The position numbers and the translations under genes are program-made. This document shows positions 1 to 6,494 of a DNA stretch of 27,763 nucleotides, one piece after another. The DNA comes from a virus. Below the pieces are notes generated by a model that saw only the letters and a program-made list of their open reading frames with translations, was not told where the DNA came from and did not search any database. Location: IMG/VR virus record IMGVR_UViG_3300035698_011776, positions 1 to 27,763 of that record. The stretch is one strand, 5' to 3'. Each line of letters begins with the position of its first letter. Positions within the stretch are counted from its first letter, which is position 1.

Positions 1-1
1 A

Positions 2-82
2 AAATTTACTGATGCAGAGCATAGTAGCAAAAGGCAAATTTATCAATACGAATTTGTGGTTGTTGCTGAAAAAACAATATAA
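2..82 (+). CDS. 3' end of a truncated gene, product unknown
   Basis: Reading frame 2 is open from the left edge to a TAA at 80-82. It gives 26 residues, ending FVVVAEKTI, with ordinary mixed composition (TDAEHSSKRQIYQYEF precedes). It is immediately followed by an AAGGAGG motif that overlaps its stop region, as expected between tightly packed phage genes. The start lies outside the window. The fragment is too short to assign to a family. It shows that the rightward operon begins left of the window. Confidence 0.55.
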   Translation, partial: KFTDAEHSSKRQIYQYEFVVVAEKTI

Positions 83-93
83 GGAGGTTAGGA

Positions 94-153
94 TTGGATA
101 ATTTTGAGAATATAGGAAAGAAGGTTGATCTACATCTCACACTCATTCAATAG
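94..153 (+). CDS. possible 19-residue ORF, TTG start
   Basis: A near-perfect Shine-Dalgarno (AAGGAGG, 81-87) sits six bases upstream of a TTG codon at 94. The frame runs 19 codons to TAG at 151-153, giving a mixed peptide containing DNFENIGKKVDLHL. The next gene has its own SD at about 173-179. It could be a real leader-type small ORF, or a remnant whose ribosome site outlived its gene. Only the strength of the SD supports it. Confidence 0.25.
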   Translation: MDNFENIGKKVDLHLTLIQ

Positions 154-186
154 CACCAGACACAGTAATAGAGAAGGAGTTCTAAA

Positions 187-555
187 ATGAAAAAACATAA
201 ACATGATTGGGAAAAGATTGATGATTTATTAATTTGTAAGATCTGTAACAAAGCAGTTAAAACTAGAAAGCCACCGCCAACGAAAAATGGATGCTTTGGA
301 ACTTCAGGAATAAACATTATGGTTAAATGTTTTATATGTGGCAATGCGCATAAGTTTAATACTAAGAAATTTCCAATCGCGGTGAAAGAAAGAATTAGAG
401 ATAAAAAAGGAAAAGCAACTGGCGATATCATAAAAGGATATCTCTGTATTAAATGCTCAAGAAAAGAAGCAAAGCATATGAATTTAGGGCGTGATAAAAA
501 ACTAATGAAGCCAACAGTTGCAACACAGCCACAAGTTGTCAGAACTGGCTCCTAA
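187..555 (+). CDS. zinc-ribbon-like protein with three CxxC pairs
   Basis: 122 residues, ATG start with GAAGGAG seven bases upstream. Three CxxC pairs lie at residues 17/20 (CKIC), 48/51 (CFIC) and 87/90 (CIKC), with an additional Cys36. The spacing suits one or two zinc ribbons or treble-clef knuckles. The protein is strongly basic (many Lys/Arg), fitting a nucleic-acid-binding role, but no named family is recognisable. It lies 112 bases upstream of the radical SAM gene in the same direction and may share a transcript with it. Zinc binding is inferred from the Cys pattern; the function is unknown. Confidence 0.7.
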   Translation: MKKHKHDWEKIDDLLICKICNKAVKTRKPPPTKNGCFGTSGINIMVKCFICGNAHKFNTKKFPIAVKERIRDKKGKATGDIIKGYLCIKCSRKEAKHMNLGRDKKLMKPTVATQPQVVRTGS

Positions 556-626
556 GCGACGATAAAAGGCATAGCTAGGCATTGACTAATACAAGAACGT
601 GCCTTAGAAGGGATTCTAGTTTTAAC

Positions 627-632
627 TATAAT
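627..632 (+). promoter_or_regulatory. candidate -10 box (TATAAT)
   Basis: A perfect TATAAT lies 35 bases before the radical SAM start codon, in the 112-base gap between the two rightward genes. The hexamer 17 bases upstream (TTAGAA) matches the -35 consensus poorly. A better -35 (TTGACT, 582-587) is too far away, at 39 bases. In AT-rich DNA a lone TATAAT is weak evidence. Confidence 0.25.
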
Positions 633-667
633 AGTACCAACGAGTTACAACATGGAAAAGGAGTTTT

Positions 668-1513
668 ATGAAAATTGCTAGAGTTTTTCCAACAAAAACA
701 AGAATGACACCAAGAGACCCTCATGCATATTATGGATTGCCGCCACCATTTACACCGCAATATGATGAAATACATATCTCTGTAGTTTTTACATGGGATA
801 TTGAAAAAGCAAAACTGTGGGCAAAGTCTTGGAAAGAATATGGCAAGGTTAAAATAGGAGGTCCCGCAATGGGAGATCCCGGCGGAGAATTTACTCCGGG
901 GAAATATATGGCCAAAGGTGTTACCATGACTTCAAGAGGTTGTGTAAATAAATGTGGGTTTTGTTTTGTGCCAAAAAGAGAAGGCGGTATTCGAGAATTA
1001 AAAATACAGCCAGGTTATATTATCCAAGATAACAATTTACTCGCTTGCTCAAAGCAACATAAAAATAAAGTATGGGCAATGTTAAAAAGAGAACAATCAA
1101 ATTCAAGATTTGGCATCGAATTCCCCGGCGGTTTTGAAGCAGCAAGAGTTGATGATGATGTTGTTGAAAATTTAAGGGGTTTAAGGATTCATCAGATCTG
1201 GTTGGCTTATGATAATCCCGGCGCAGAGAAACCTTTAATTAAAGCGGTTAAGAAATTAAAACCTTATTTCCAAAATATTGATCGAATTAGATGCTATGTT
1301 TTAATTGGCTATAAAAATGATACGGTTGAAAAAGCAGAAATACGATTGCGTAGAACTTGGGAAATAGGAGCCTTACCTTTTGCAATGTTATATAGAGCAA
1401 ATGACGGCACAAAAATAACTGATCCAAAATGGTCTAAATTAAGAACGGCTTGGTGTGTCCCGGCAATTATAAAACCTAGAGAAAAAAATACCCCACACAT
1501 AAGTTATGAGTGA
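668..1513 (+). CDS. phage radical SAM protein
   Basis: 281 residues, ATG with AAGGAG four to five bases upstream. The radical SAM cluster motif CX3CX2C is present as Cys92, Cys96 and Cys99 (RGCVNKCGFCFVPKREG). These residues would ligate a [4Fe-4S] cluster that cleaves S-adenosylmethionine to a 5'-deoxyadenosyl radical. A PGGFEAA segment near residue 153 is compatible with the glycine-rich SAM-binding strand. The first 90 residues (VKIGGPAMG, FTPGKYMAKGVT) resemble the short N-terminal part of the phage radical SAM proteins rather than a full cobalamin domain. No second Cys cluster (SPASM) is obvious. The substrate is unknown; nucleotide or DNA modification is a guess. It converges on the late operon. 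Confidence 0.85.
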   Translation: MKIARVFPTKTRMTPRDPHAYYGLPPPFTPQYDEIHISVVFTWDIEKAKLWAKSWKEYGKVKIGGPAMGDPGGEFTPGKYMAKGVTMTSRGCVNKCGFCFVPKREGGIRELKIQPGYIIQDNNLLACSKQHKNKVWAMLKREQSNSRFGIEFPGGFEAARVDDDVVENLRGLRIHQIWLAYDNPGAEKPLIKAVKKLKPYFQNIDRIRCYVLIGYKNDTVEKAEIRLRRTWEIGALPFAMLYRANDGTKITDPKWSKLRTAWCVPAIIKPREKNTPHISYE

Positions 1514-1515
1514 GG
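1491..1515. terminator. candidate bidirectional terminator
   Basis: The inverted repeat CCCCACACAT / ATGAGTGAGG folds into CC:GG, CAC:GTG and CAT:ATG helices with two internal mismatches and a short loop. On the minus strand it is followed by a run of seven T (1484-1490). On the plus strand it is followed by CATTTTCTTTTT. It overlaps the last codons of the radical SAM gene and lies exactly where the rightward genes meet the leftward late operon, whose last stop is at 1537. The position is persuasive; the stem is imperfect. Confidence 0.5.
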
Positions 1516-1536
1516 CATTTTCTTTTTAAATTATAT

Positions 1537-1782
1537 TTAGCTTGTTAGCTTTTTAACAACGTCATAGCCAAGAACAGATGTACCTGCTATGCCTAAAGCT
1601 TTTACAACAAGATCAATGATGTTTTCTATCCCGAGTTCAACACCCAAGAACTTTGCTCCGCCAACAATTAATACTGCTACAACAAGTGCAGCGATAGGAG
1701 CAACTTTAGTAGGCAATTTAATCTTTTTTAGCAAGCCTACTATACAAGGTATTACAATTACTGTAATAATTTCAAATACCAT
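1537..1782 (-). CDS. small two-helix membrane protein, holin-like
   Basis: 81 residues. I take the ATG at 1782 because AAGGTGG lies five bases before it; an in-frame GTG nine bases upstream would overlap that site. Two hydrophobic segments (about residues 2-18 and 27-48) are joined by a basic turn (KKIKLPTKV). The C-terminal end is amphipathic and finishes in KKLTS. Size, topology and position at the end of a phage late operon fit a class II-like holin, which permeabilises the inner membrane. It could also be another small phage membrane protein, as no holin family signature is recognisable. It overlaps the end of its upstream neighbour by 11 bases. Confidence 0.5.
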   Translation of the reverse strand: MVFEIITVIVIPCIVGLLKKIKLPTKVAPIAALVVAVLIVGGAKFLGVELGIENIIDLVVKALGIAGTSVLGYDVVKKLTS

Positions 1783-1987
1783 TATTACCACCTTTCTTTC
1801 CGTTTAAGATATCAATTTCAAGTTTCAATAAATTAACTTCCAAGTCTGCTAACTCACTTTCTTCTTTTGCTTGGATGATATCCATTAGTTTATCTCTAAC
1901 TGATTTATGTTCAACGAACACACCAAAAACTTCATGGAATATTTTTAACTTTACATCAACTGGTACTATTTTGACATCCTTGGCCAT
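1772..1987 (-). CDS. small helical protein, unknown
   Basis: 71 residues, ATG preceded by GGGAAAGGA. The sequence is predicted mostly helical. Its second half (about residues 38-62) is rich in Glu, Lys and Leu with heptad-like spacing (EESELADLEVNLLKLEIDIL), suggesting a short coiled coil. There is no signal peptide or membrane segment. It is packed between two membrane protein genes and its end overlaps the next start, so it is probably co-translated with the holin-like gene. A role as a soluble partner of that protein is only an inference. Confidence 0.5.
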   Translation of the reverse strand: MAKDVKIVPVDVKLKIFHEVFGVFVEHKSVRDKLMDIIQAKEESELADLEVNLLKLEIDILNGKKGGNNGI

Positions 1988-1988
1988 A

Positions 1989-2267
1989 TTATTTCCTTTC
2001 CCAAATAATTCCTAATCCTAATTTAAATATTTTAATTCCTATAAGGAATGGTCTATCTTTTGGATCGCTATTATAAGTTTTTGGTTCAGACGGTGCGTTG
2101 AAAACATTCGTTGGCTTGTCACTCCCTATCGCATATCCCTGTTTATATCCTTGCTGATAACTTACATAAGCTGGCCCGGCGAGAATTAATATCACTCCGA
2201 GTACGCCTGCGAACCTCTTTATATTATGCCATACTATCGGTTTTAAAACACCAAGTAAAAGTTTCAT
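1989..2267 (-). CDS. single-pass membrane protein, unknown
   Basis: 92 residues, ATG with a weak SD (TTGGAA). One hydrophobic segment lies at about residues 19-37 (FAGVLGVILILAGPAYVSY), after a basic N-terminus (HNIKR), so the C-terminal part would be outside the inner membrane. The outer part starts with a Gln/Gly/Tyr stretch (YQQGYKQGYAIG) and continues as a polar tail. It sits in the cluster of small membrane proteins where a lysis cassette is expected. A spanin or holin accessory is possible, but no family was recognised. Confidence 0.45.
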   Translation of the reverse strand: MKLLLGVLKPIVWHNIKRFAGVLGVILILAGPAYVSYQQGYKQGYAIGSDKPTNVFNAPSEPKTYNSDPKDRPFLIGIKIFKLGLGIIWERK

Positions 2268-2268
2268 T

Positions 2269-2691
2269 TTATTTATTCCAAGGTTTGATTTTTAAAACCA
2301 CATACCCTTCGTACTGCGGTTTCCCATTATTCAAATCTATTCTGCTTTCTACATTGATTTCTTTTAACCAGGTAACATCATTTAAATTGCCGATTGGATC
2401 TCCGCGTTCATATATATTAACATCTAAACCTAATCCTATTTTGTCATTGCGTTGAAAATCTCGGCCAGGCCTTCCCTCAGCTCCAGTTGCGCCATTCGCT
2501 CCATCGAAATAATCTACATCTTTAACCGGAGTATATCCATCGAAATAATCTACATTTTTGACTGGAGTATATCCGTCTGCGCCGTCAGCACCATCTGCGC
2601 CATCTTTAGGACAGCCCCAAAATGCCATTGCCGGAACAGTTAAAGATAACATTACTGCAATTACTAATACAACTATAAAAAACTTCTTCAT
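2269..2691 (-). CDS. secreted collagen-like protein
   Basis: 140 residues, ATG with GGGAGGGG upstream. A clear signal peptide covers residues 1-23 (KK, hydrophobic core, AMA cleavage site). A Gly-X-Y collagen-like region follows at about 31-78: three GAD triplets, two copies of a 12-residue unit containing YTPVK and DYFDG, then GANGATGAEGRPGRD. Such Gly-X-Y stretches form triple helices and are common in phage fibres and bacterial surface proteins. The last 60 residues look like a small beta domain. A Cys at 27, just after the cleavage site, does not make a good lipobox. Export by the host Sec route is expected. That is unusual for a virion protein and suggests a secreted or envelope-located product made late in infection. 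Confidence 0.65.
   Translation of the reverse strand: MKKFFIVVLVIAVMLSLTVPAMAFWGCPKDGADGADGADGYTPVKNVDYFDGYTPVKDVDYFDGANGATGAEGRPGRDFQRNDKIGLGLDVNIYERGDPIGNLNDVTWLKEINVESRIDLNNGKPQYEGYVVLKIKPWNK
2501..2572 (-). repeat. tandem 36-base repeat inside collagen-like gene
   Basis: Two adjacent 36-base units (2501-2536 and 2537-2572) differ at only a few positions and encode the repeated 12-residue YTPVK..VDYFDG unit. This is a coding tandem duplication. Confidence 0.8.
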
Positions 2692-2724
2692 CTTACCCCT
2701 CCCTTGTTAATACATTATTGTAAT

Positions 2725-2943
2725 TTATTTTAAGCTCTTGAACCACATAAAACAGATCATAATAAAAACAGGTATTGTCCCTCCTATTAATCCCCAGATT
2801 CCTGACTTAACTTTAAGCATAGCAATTTCTGTATGAATAGTCTGTAATGCTTTTTCTATCCTTCCATGAGAAGTGTCGTTTCTTTCTAATTCTAAAAGTA
2901 CATGCTTGCCCCATTCATTCCATCCATTAGGTTCTGGAGGCAT
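2725..2943 (-). CDS. XhlA-like small membrane protein
   Basis: 72 residues, ATG with AAAGGA seven bases upstream. The N-terminal 45 residues are soluble and helical (WGKHVLLELERND, then KALQTIHTEIAMLKVK, heptad-like). A single C-terminal membrane segment follows at about residues 49-67 (IWGLIGGTIPVFIMICFMW), and a short basic tail ends the protein. This architecture is that of XhlA-like hemolysin/holin-accessory proteins, which lie near phage lysis genes. Assignment rests on architecture, not on a close match. It overlaps the end of the cupin gene by 17 bases, implying translational coupling. Confidence 0.5.
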   Translation of the reverse strand: MPPEPNGWNEWGKHVLLELERNDTSHGRIEKALQTIHTEIAMLKVKSGIWGLIGGTIPVFIMICFMWFKSLK

Positions 2944-3319
2944 TAGGATATCCTTTCTCTGATGGGATTGTAATTCCTAATATTAAACAATATTCTAATG
3001 CTTCTACTGAATGTGGTTCTGAAGGAACAAAATAAATACTATGCCCTACTTCAAGAATTGAAACTTTATCACCTCTTGTTACTTTTAATCTTCCTTCATA
3101 TAAGATTAGCCATTCTTTTGATTTATGAATGTGAGTTGGAAAAACACTGCCTTTAGTTAATATAGCAACTTGAACAGCTATTTGCTCGGTATTAAGGATT
3201 CCTTTTCCAATACAAGAACCTTCGGTCAATTGGTAATTAATTTCTATGCCGTCGTATCCCTTTAAAAAATTAGGGAGTTTACCTGTAAGCTCTTGCAGTT
3301 TTTTGATATTTTCATTCAT
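2927..3319 (-). CDS. single-domain cupin protein
   Basis: 130 residues, ATG with GAGGAGGG seven bases upstream. Both cupin motifs are present. Motif 1 is FPTHIHKSKEWLILYEG with His63, His65, Glu69 and Gly76. Motif 2 is VGHSIYFVPSEPHSV with Pro99 and His103. The four residues His63, His65, Glu69 and His103 form the usual metal site. Cupins range from enzymes to binding proteins, so the substrate cannot be read from the sequence. The place, among membrane and secreted proteins after the fibre genes, is odd for a metabolic enzyme. It may act on a small molecule or sugar late in infection. Confidence 0.8.
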   Translation of the reverse strand: MNENIKKLQELTGKLPNFLKGYDGIEINYQLTEGSCIGKGILNTEQIAVQVAILTKGSVFPTHIHKSKEWLILYEGRLKVTRGDKVSILEVGHSIYFVPSEPHSVEALEYCLILGITIPSEKGYPNASRT

Positions 3320-3348
3320 ACCACATCCCTCCTCTCTTATATATACTA

Positions 3349-3837
3349 TTATATAACTATATTATATATTATATATAATAAAGATAGTTGTTGTAAAACT
3401 CCCATAGTTATTTCTACGGCCGTCCAGCCGAAGAATTTTTCGGTCTTATAATCATTGCTGAAATACAATAATAAATAAAACCCCATTACTGGGATGAAAG
3501 AAAATAAAACAGCTAAAGTATTATTTATCTCTAGTCCTGGCATACCATAAAAAGATAAAAGCAATGCAGGAGCGCAATAAGATAATCCTGTAAAGAAGTT
3601 CACATGAGTAGGTTCATCATCGCCTAACGGTAAAGAAAGCGCGAACCCCTGCAGGATAAAAGCTCCGATAACTATTTCTGGCCGGAACGAAAGAAACAAA
3701 CAACAACAAGCATTAAATAAAGGAAGTATAATCCTTCTAAGAATTTTATTATGCTTACACCAACTAAGAGGTTTCCACCCACCAAGTCGGTATAAAATAC
3801 CCCCCACAGTTAAAAACATAATCGCGAGTAATATCAT
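3349..3837 (-). CDS. multi-pass membrane protein, unknown
   Basis: 162 residues, ATG overlapping the upstream stop in an ATGA. About five hydrophobic segments are visible: near residues 1-15, 36-50, 55-70, 80-98 and 104-127, with a further one at the C-terminal end (VLQQLSLLYIIYNIVI). Conserved-looking turns are LYRLGGWKP near the N-terminus and GDDEPTHVNFF near the middle. No family was recognised. A multi-pass protein at this place might take part in lysis or superinfection exclusion, but nothing in the sequence decides this. The short gap to the cupin gene is very AT-rich. Confidence 0.55.
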   Translation of the reverse strand: MILLAIMFLTVGGILYRLGGWKPLSWCKHNKILRRIILPLFNACCCLFLSFRPEIVIGAFILQGFALSLPLGDDEPTHVNFFTGLSYCAPALLLSFYGMPGLEINNTLAVLFSFIPVMGFYLLLYFSNDYKTEKFFGWTAVEITMGVLQQLSLLYIIYNIVI

Positions 3838-4193
3838 TTTTTAGGTTCTCCTTGTTTAATTAATCGGCTCAACAACTGCGCTGTCATTTGAGTTTGCTCT
3901 ACCATTAACAATGGTTGTTGAACAAAAGAACATCGCCAAATCTTTTTTATGTTTTGCTTGCCTTTATCATCAAATCCTTGGATAGGAATATTCCAAGACA
4001 TAAACATCTGACAAGCCTTCCCAATGCATTTATTCCCTAATAAAAATGGACATTGTTTACCGCCTTCAATTACTTCTCCCATAGCCTCAAGCAATACTTC
4101 TTTGTTTTTTACTACTCTATTTTTTAAATCATTTCTTCTTTCAATTTGTTTATCTTCTATAAAGTTTTTAATTGCTACCAATGGGTTTATCAT
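3834..4193 (-). CDS. Cys4 protein (CPF-C-C-C motif)
   Basis: 119 residues, ATG with AAGGAG. The first 45 residues form a charged helix. A four-Cys motif follows: Cys48 (in CPFLLGNKC), Cys56, Cys61 (IGKACQMF) and Cys88 (WRCSF). It should bind zinc or an Fe-S cluster; which one cannot be told. The C-terminal 30 residues (MVEQTQMTAQLLSRLIKQ) look helical. The same CPF-x(n)-C-x4-C-x2-[FY]-C pattern appears in the small protein at 17576-17893 of this window. It lies directly after the collar-like fibre gene and is translationally coupled to the membrane protein. The function is unknown. Confidence 0.6.
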   Translation of the reverse strand: MINPLVAIKNFIEDKQIERRNDLKNRVVKNKEVLLEAMGEVIEGGKQCPFLLGNKCIGKACQMFMSWNIPIQGFDDKGKQNIKKIWRCSFVQQPLLMVEQTQMTAQLLSRLIKQGEPKK

Positions 4194-4202
4194 TTTATCT
4201 CC

Positions 4203-4955
4203 TTATGATTTTTGAAATACATTTACTTGAACATACGCCGGGACATTACTACTACTTGCAGATGTCCCAGTTATTACTTCTGTTCCGCCTGCCCCTGTTG
4301 CTCCGCCACCGCCAGACTGAACCCCTGTATGAATTTGGTAATGAGTTGGAGCTCCATAAGTTGCCCCATCCCCAAAAGCCGGAGAATTATCTCCGTCCGC
4401 AGCAGAAGCCCACCCAACACCAATTTCTCCAATAGCAGGTTCAATAAACCCCTGGGTTCCCATATTCTGATCATGAGTATGCGCAGTCCCCGTATGAGTG
4501 TGAGAAGGTCCGGCATAACTTCCTACAGCATGAGTGTGTGCATCTACTCCGCCTGTAGTTAAAGGAGTAGCATTTATTCTAATGAATTTATTTGCGTATG
4601 TTGCACTAACATTCGTCCAACCTGATCGAGCAGTTGCTACGGTTGAAAAAACCCAATCTCCTGTTTTAAATAAATCAACAGAAGAACCAGTTCCTCCATG
4701 AGCTAAAGGTAATATCCCAGTAACCGCTTTTGTAAGATCTAATTGCGCTCCGTCTGTCCCCCCTTCATGTCCATGGCCAGAGCCACTAAATAATAATTTT
4801 GATTCCTCTATCCCCGCATCTGTTGCAACTTTTCCATTGTTTATTAATAAAGTAGAATCTGTCATTAATACTAAAGCATCCCAGTTGGCCCGGATTTGCC
4901 CGGGTGCATTTATTAATAAACCGTTGTCTGTAGGATAAAGCGGATTAAAAGCCAT
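4203..4955 (-). CDS. tail fibre / collar-like protein
   Basis: 250 residues, ATG in a TAATG overlap with the previous gene, AAGGAGG about 10 bases upstream. The N-terminal part has the LAHGGTGSSVDLFKTGDW pattern typical of phage fibre proteins. The C-terminal half is rich in HTH and Gly motifs (DAHTHAVG, HTHTGTAHTHD, GGGGATGAGG). It ends in NVPAYVQVNVFQKS, the analogue of the closing strand of phage tail-collar and short-fibre tips, where His residues often hold metal ions in a trimer. It is probably a trimeric receptor-binding or fibre-tip protein. The family role is established; the receptor is unknown. Confidence 0.75.
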   Translation of the reverse strand: MAFNPLYPTDNGLLINAPGQIRANWDALVLMTDSTLLINNGKVATDAGIEESKLLFSGSGHGHEGGTDGAQLDLTKAVTGILPLAHGGTGSSVDLFKTGDWVFSTVATARSGWTNVSATYANKFIRINATPLTTGGVDAHTHAVGSYAGPSHTHTGTAHTHDQNMGTQGFIEPAIGEIGVGWASAADGDNSPAFGDGATYGAPTHYQIHTGVQSGGGGATGAGGTEVITGTSASSSNVPAYVQVNVFQKS

Positions 4956-5269
4956 TAGTTAATATCCTCCTTTTCTTCTTTGTTATCAAGAGCCACAAGT
5001 GCCTCTAATTCTTTCTTTGCATATTCTGCGGCTAGTTTTTTCATGTCAGCTATTTCAAAACCATGATCTGTTAATGTTTCCATAAAGCAATCATCGTGCA
5101 ATTTAATCTTCTTCGCATAATCAGCCGCCGATTCAGGACACTTAAAAATAGGAGGTGTCTGTGCAAAAAATTTCTGCAAAATTATAGCTGCTGATAATTC
5201 AACATAAGCAATATCTTCTATGGGTTTTTTGCATCTACTGCAAATAGGGAATTTCTTTTCTTCACTCAC
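4955..5269 (-). CDS. small protein with treble-clef-like Cys/His site
   Basis: 104 residues. A GTG start at 5269 is chosen because AAAGGAG lies eight bases before it and no ATG fits. CSRC (Cys10/Cys13) near the N-terminus and the later LHDDC (an HxxC pair) could form a CxxC-HxxC zinc site. An extra Cys lies in KCPES. The C-terminal third is a charged helix (KKLAAEYAKKELEAL) ending in acidic residues. It overlaps the upstream gene by eight bases and abuts the fibre gene, suggesting an accessory or assembly role for the fibre. That role is inferred from position only. Confidence 0.5.
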   Translation of the reverse strand: MSEEKKFPICSRCKKPIEDIAYVELSAAIILQKFFAQTPPIFKCPESAADYAKKIKLHDDCFMETLTDHGFEIADMKKLAAEYAKKELEALVALDNKEEKEDIN

Positions 5270-5495
5270 TTTTTTTCTCCTTTATTTTTTCTTTTCCTTT
5301 AACGAATTTATATGCTTTATTAATTAAAGCATTTATTTGAGGAACATTCACTTCAGAATTAATCGAAATAGTATTAAACTCTTTTGATTCTTGGCCACTT
5401 TCATCTAAAGTTTTATACATCAATATACCTTTATTAAAAGTCCCGTCTGTTTTAAAATCTATTACTATTTTTTTAGGAATAATATCTGTTTTCAT
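5262..5495 (-). CDS. small phage protein, unknown
   Basis: 77 residues, ATG with TAAGGAG seven bases upstream. The first half has a beta-strand pattern (KIVIDFKTDGTFNKGILMYKTLDE). A helix with basic residues follows, ending in KGKEKIKEKK. There is no signal peptide, membrane segment or Cys. It sits between two fibre-region genes and overlaps the next start. No family was recognised. Confidence 0.5.
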   Translation of the reverse strand: MKTDIIPKKIVIDFKTDGTFNKGILMYKTLDESGQESKEFNTISINSEVNVPQINALINKAYKFVKGKEKIKEKKSE

Positions 5496-5504
5496 ATTTT
5501 CTCC

Positions 5505-6491
5505 TTAGTCATGCACCTTAACATGGTATTTAAATTTTACCGTATAAATTCTAACGCCATCATCTGCCGCGTCCATTCCTGCAGTAGTTATATATAAAAC
5601 ATAAGCCTTAACTGGATCAAGCTCAATCGGTGTTCCATCTAAAATATCATTATTTCCATAAGTAGTAGTATCGCCACTACCAAGATTAGTTGCGTTGCTT
5701 ACAACACTAACCGCGTCGCCTGTTGAACCGTCGTGTGAATAAATAGAACAAGCATCAATATACTCGTCAGAATTATCTGTCCAATAATAAATTGTAGCCT
5801 CGTCCACAACAATCGGCTTGCCTCCCACATTTGTTGGGATAGGCATATTTAAATGCATTTGTCCATTTTGATATTCAGGGTATAAATAAGATACAGAGAT
5901 TCCTTTATCCCCGCGAGTTGATGTTTCACTAGTTCCTGATCTTAACGATACAGGATGCACCATTAAAGTTGTTTGTTCGTATAAATGATCTTTAACATGA
6001 GGACAAAAAGCAAAAGCACTCCCACCTTCGTTAAACATAACTTGAGCAAAGTATACAGTTGTAGTATCTCCCATATTATATAATATAGCATTAACATCAT
6101 CAGCCGCATCTGTAATTGTTGTTGTAACAACAAGTAATTCCCAACCAGTTACTCCACTATGATATGCACTTGCAACTTGCGCGCTACCGTTATATAAATC
6201 TATCCTGGCTGTGTTCGCAGCAGTAGCATAAGCCATGCAACTTAATGTTACAATTTTTCCTCTTTGAGTAAGTTCCCATACACCATCATCGTGATAAGAT
6301 AAATAAACTCTATTACCACTAGCATCAGAAATAACTTTTAAAGAAGAATTAGCACCTACTGGCTTAATTGTACTTTCTTTCGCTACACTTCCCCCGTCAG
6401 CTAATACCCAACCATCAGGAGCAACATCAGTCCCGAGATAGAAATGCTTAAAATCACCATTTAATATTTGATTATTAGAATTTACGCTCAT
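5505..6491 (-). CDS. carbohydrate-binding-like tail protein
   Basis: 328 residues, ATG with only a weak SD (GGGA). The N-terminal half (about 1-165) begins ILNGDFKHFYLG..PDGWVL and has alternating beta strands, ending in VYFAQVMFNEG. This is the pattern of galactose-binding-like/CBM jelly rolls found in phage fibre and side-tail proteins. The second half (about 190-328) is another beta-rich domain with DEATIYYWTDNS and a closing RIYTVKFKYHVKV. It lies directly after the hub gene, four bases away, so it is probably a tip or fibre component touching the cell-surface polysaccharide. Fold assignment is by pattern only. Confidence 0.6.
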   Translation of the reverse strand: MSVNSNNQILNGDFKHFYLGTDVAPDGWVLADGGSVAKESTIKPVGANSSLKVISDASGNRVYLSYHDDGVWELTQRGKIVTLSCMAYATAANTARIDLYNGSAQVASAYHSGVTGWELLVVTTTITDAADDVNAILYNMGDTTTVYFAQVMFNEGGSAFAFCPHVKDHLYEQTTLMVHPVSLRSGTSETSTRGDKGISVSYLYPEYQNGQMHLNMPIPTNVGGKPIVVDEATIYYWTDNSDEYIDACSIYSHDGSTGDAVSVVSNATNLGSGDTTTYGNNDILDGTPIELDPVKAYVLYITTAGMDAADDGVRIYTVKFKYHVKVHD

Positions 6492-6494
6492 AAT

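Noticed and set aside
147-431. Minus-strand 94-residue hydrophobic ORF
   Set aside because: Antisense to the Cys-pair protein; composition explained by the opposite strand's Lys/Arg codons.
556-667. tRNA or other structured RNA in the gap before the radical SAM gene
   Set aside because: Only a six-base inverted repeat (AAGGCA/TGCCTT) is visible; no cloverleaf arms or TpsiC motif.
3337-3383. AT-rich palindromic stretch as a replication origin
   Set aside because: Alternating TA runs without iterons or DnaA-type boxes; it also covers the end of a coding region.
4212-4562. Plus- and minus-strand ORFs within the fibre gene
   Set aside because: Out-of-frame shadows of the fibre gene; no SD, odd Arg/Ser/Leu composition.
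4203-6491. Diversity-generating retroelement target in the fibre genes
   Set aside because: No reverse transcriptase, template repeat or matching variable repeat is seen in the window.
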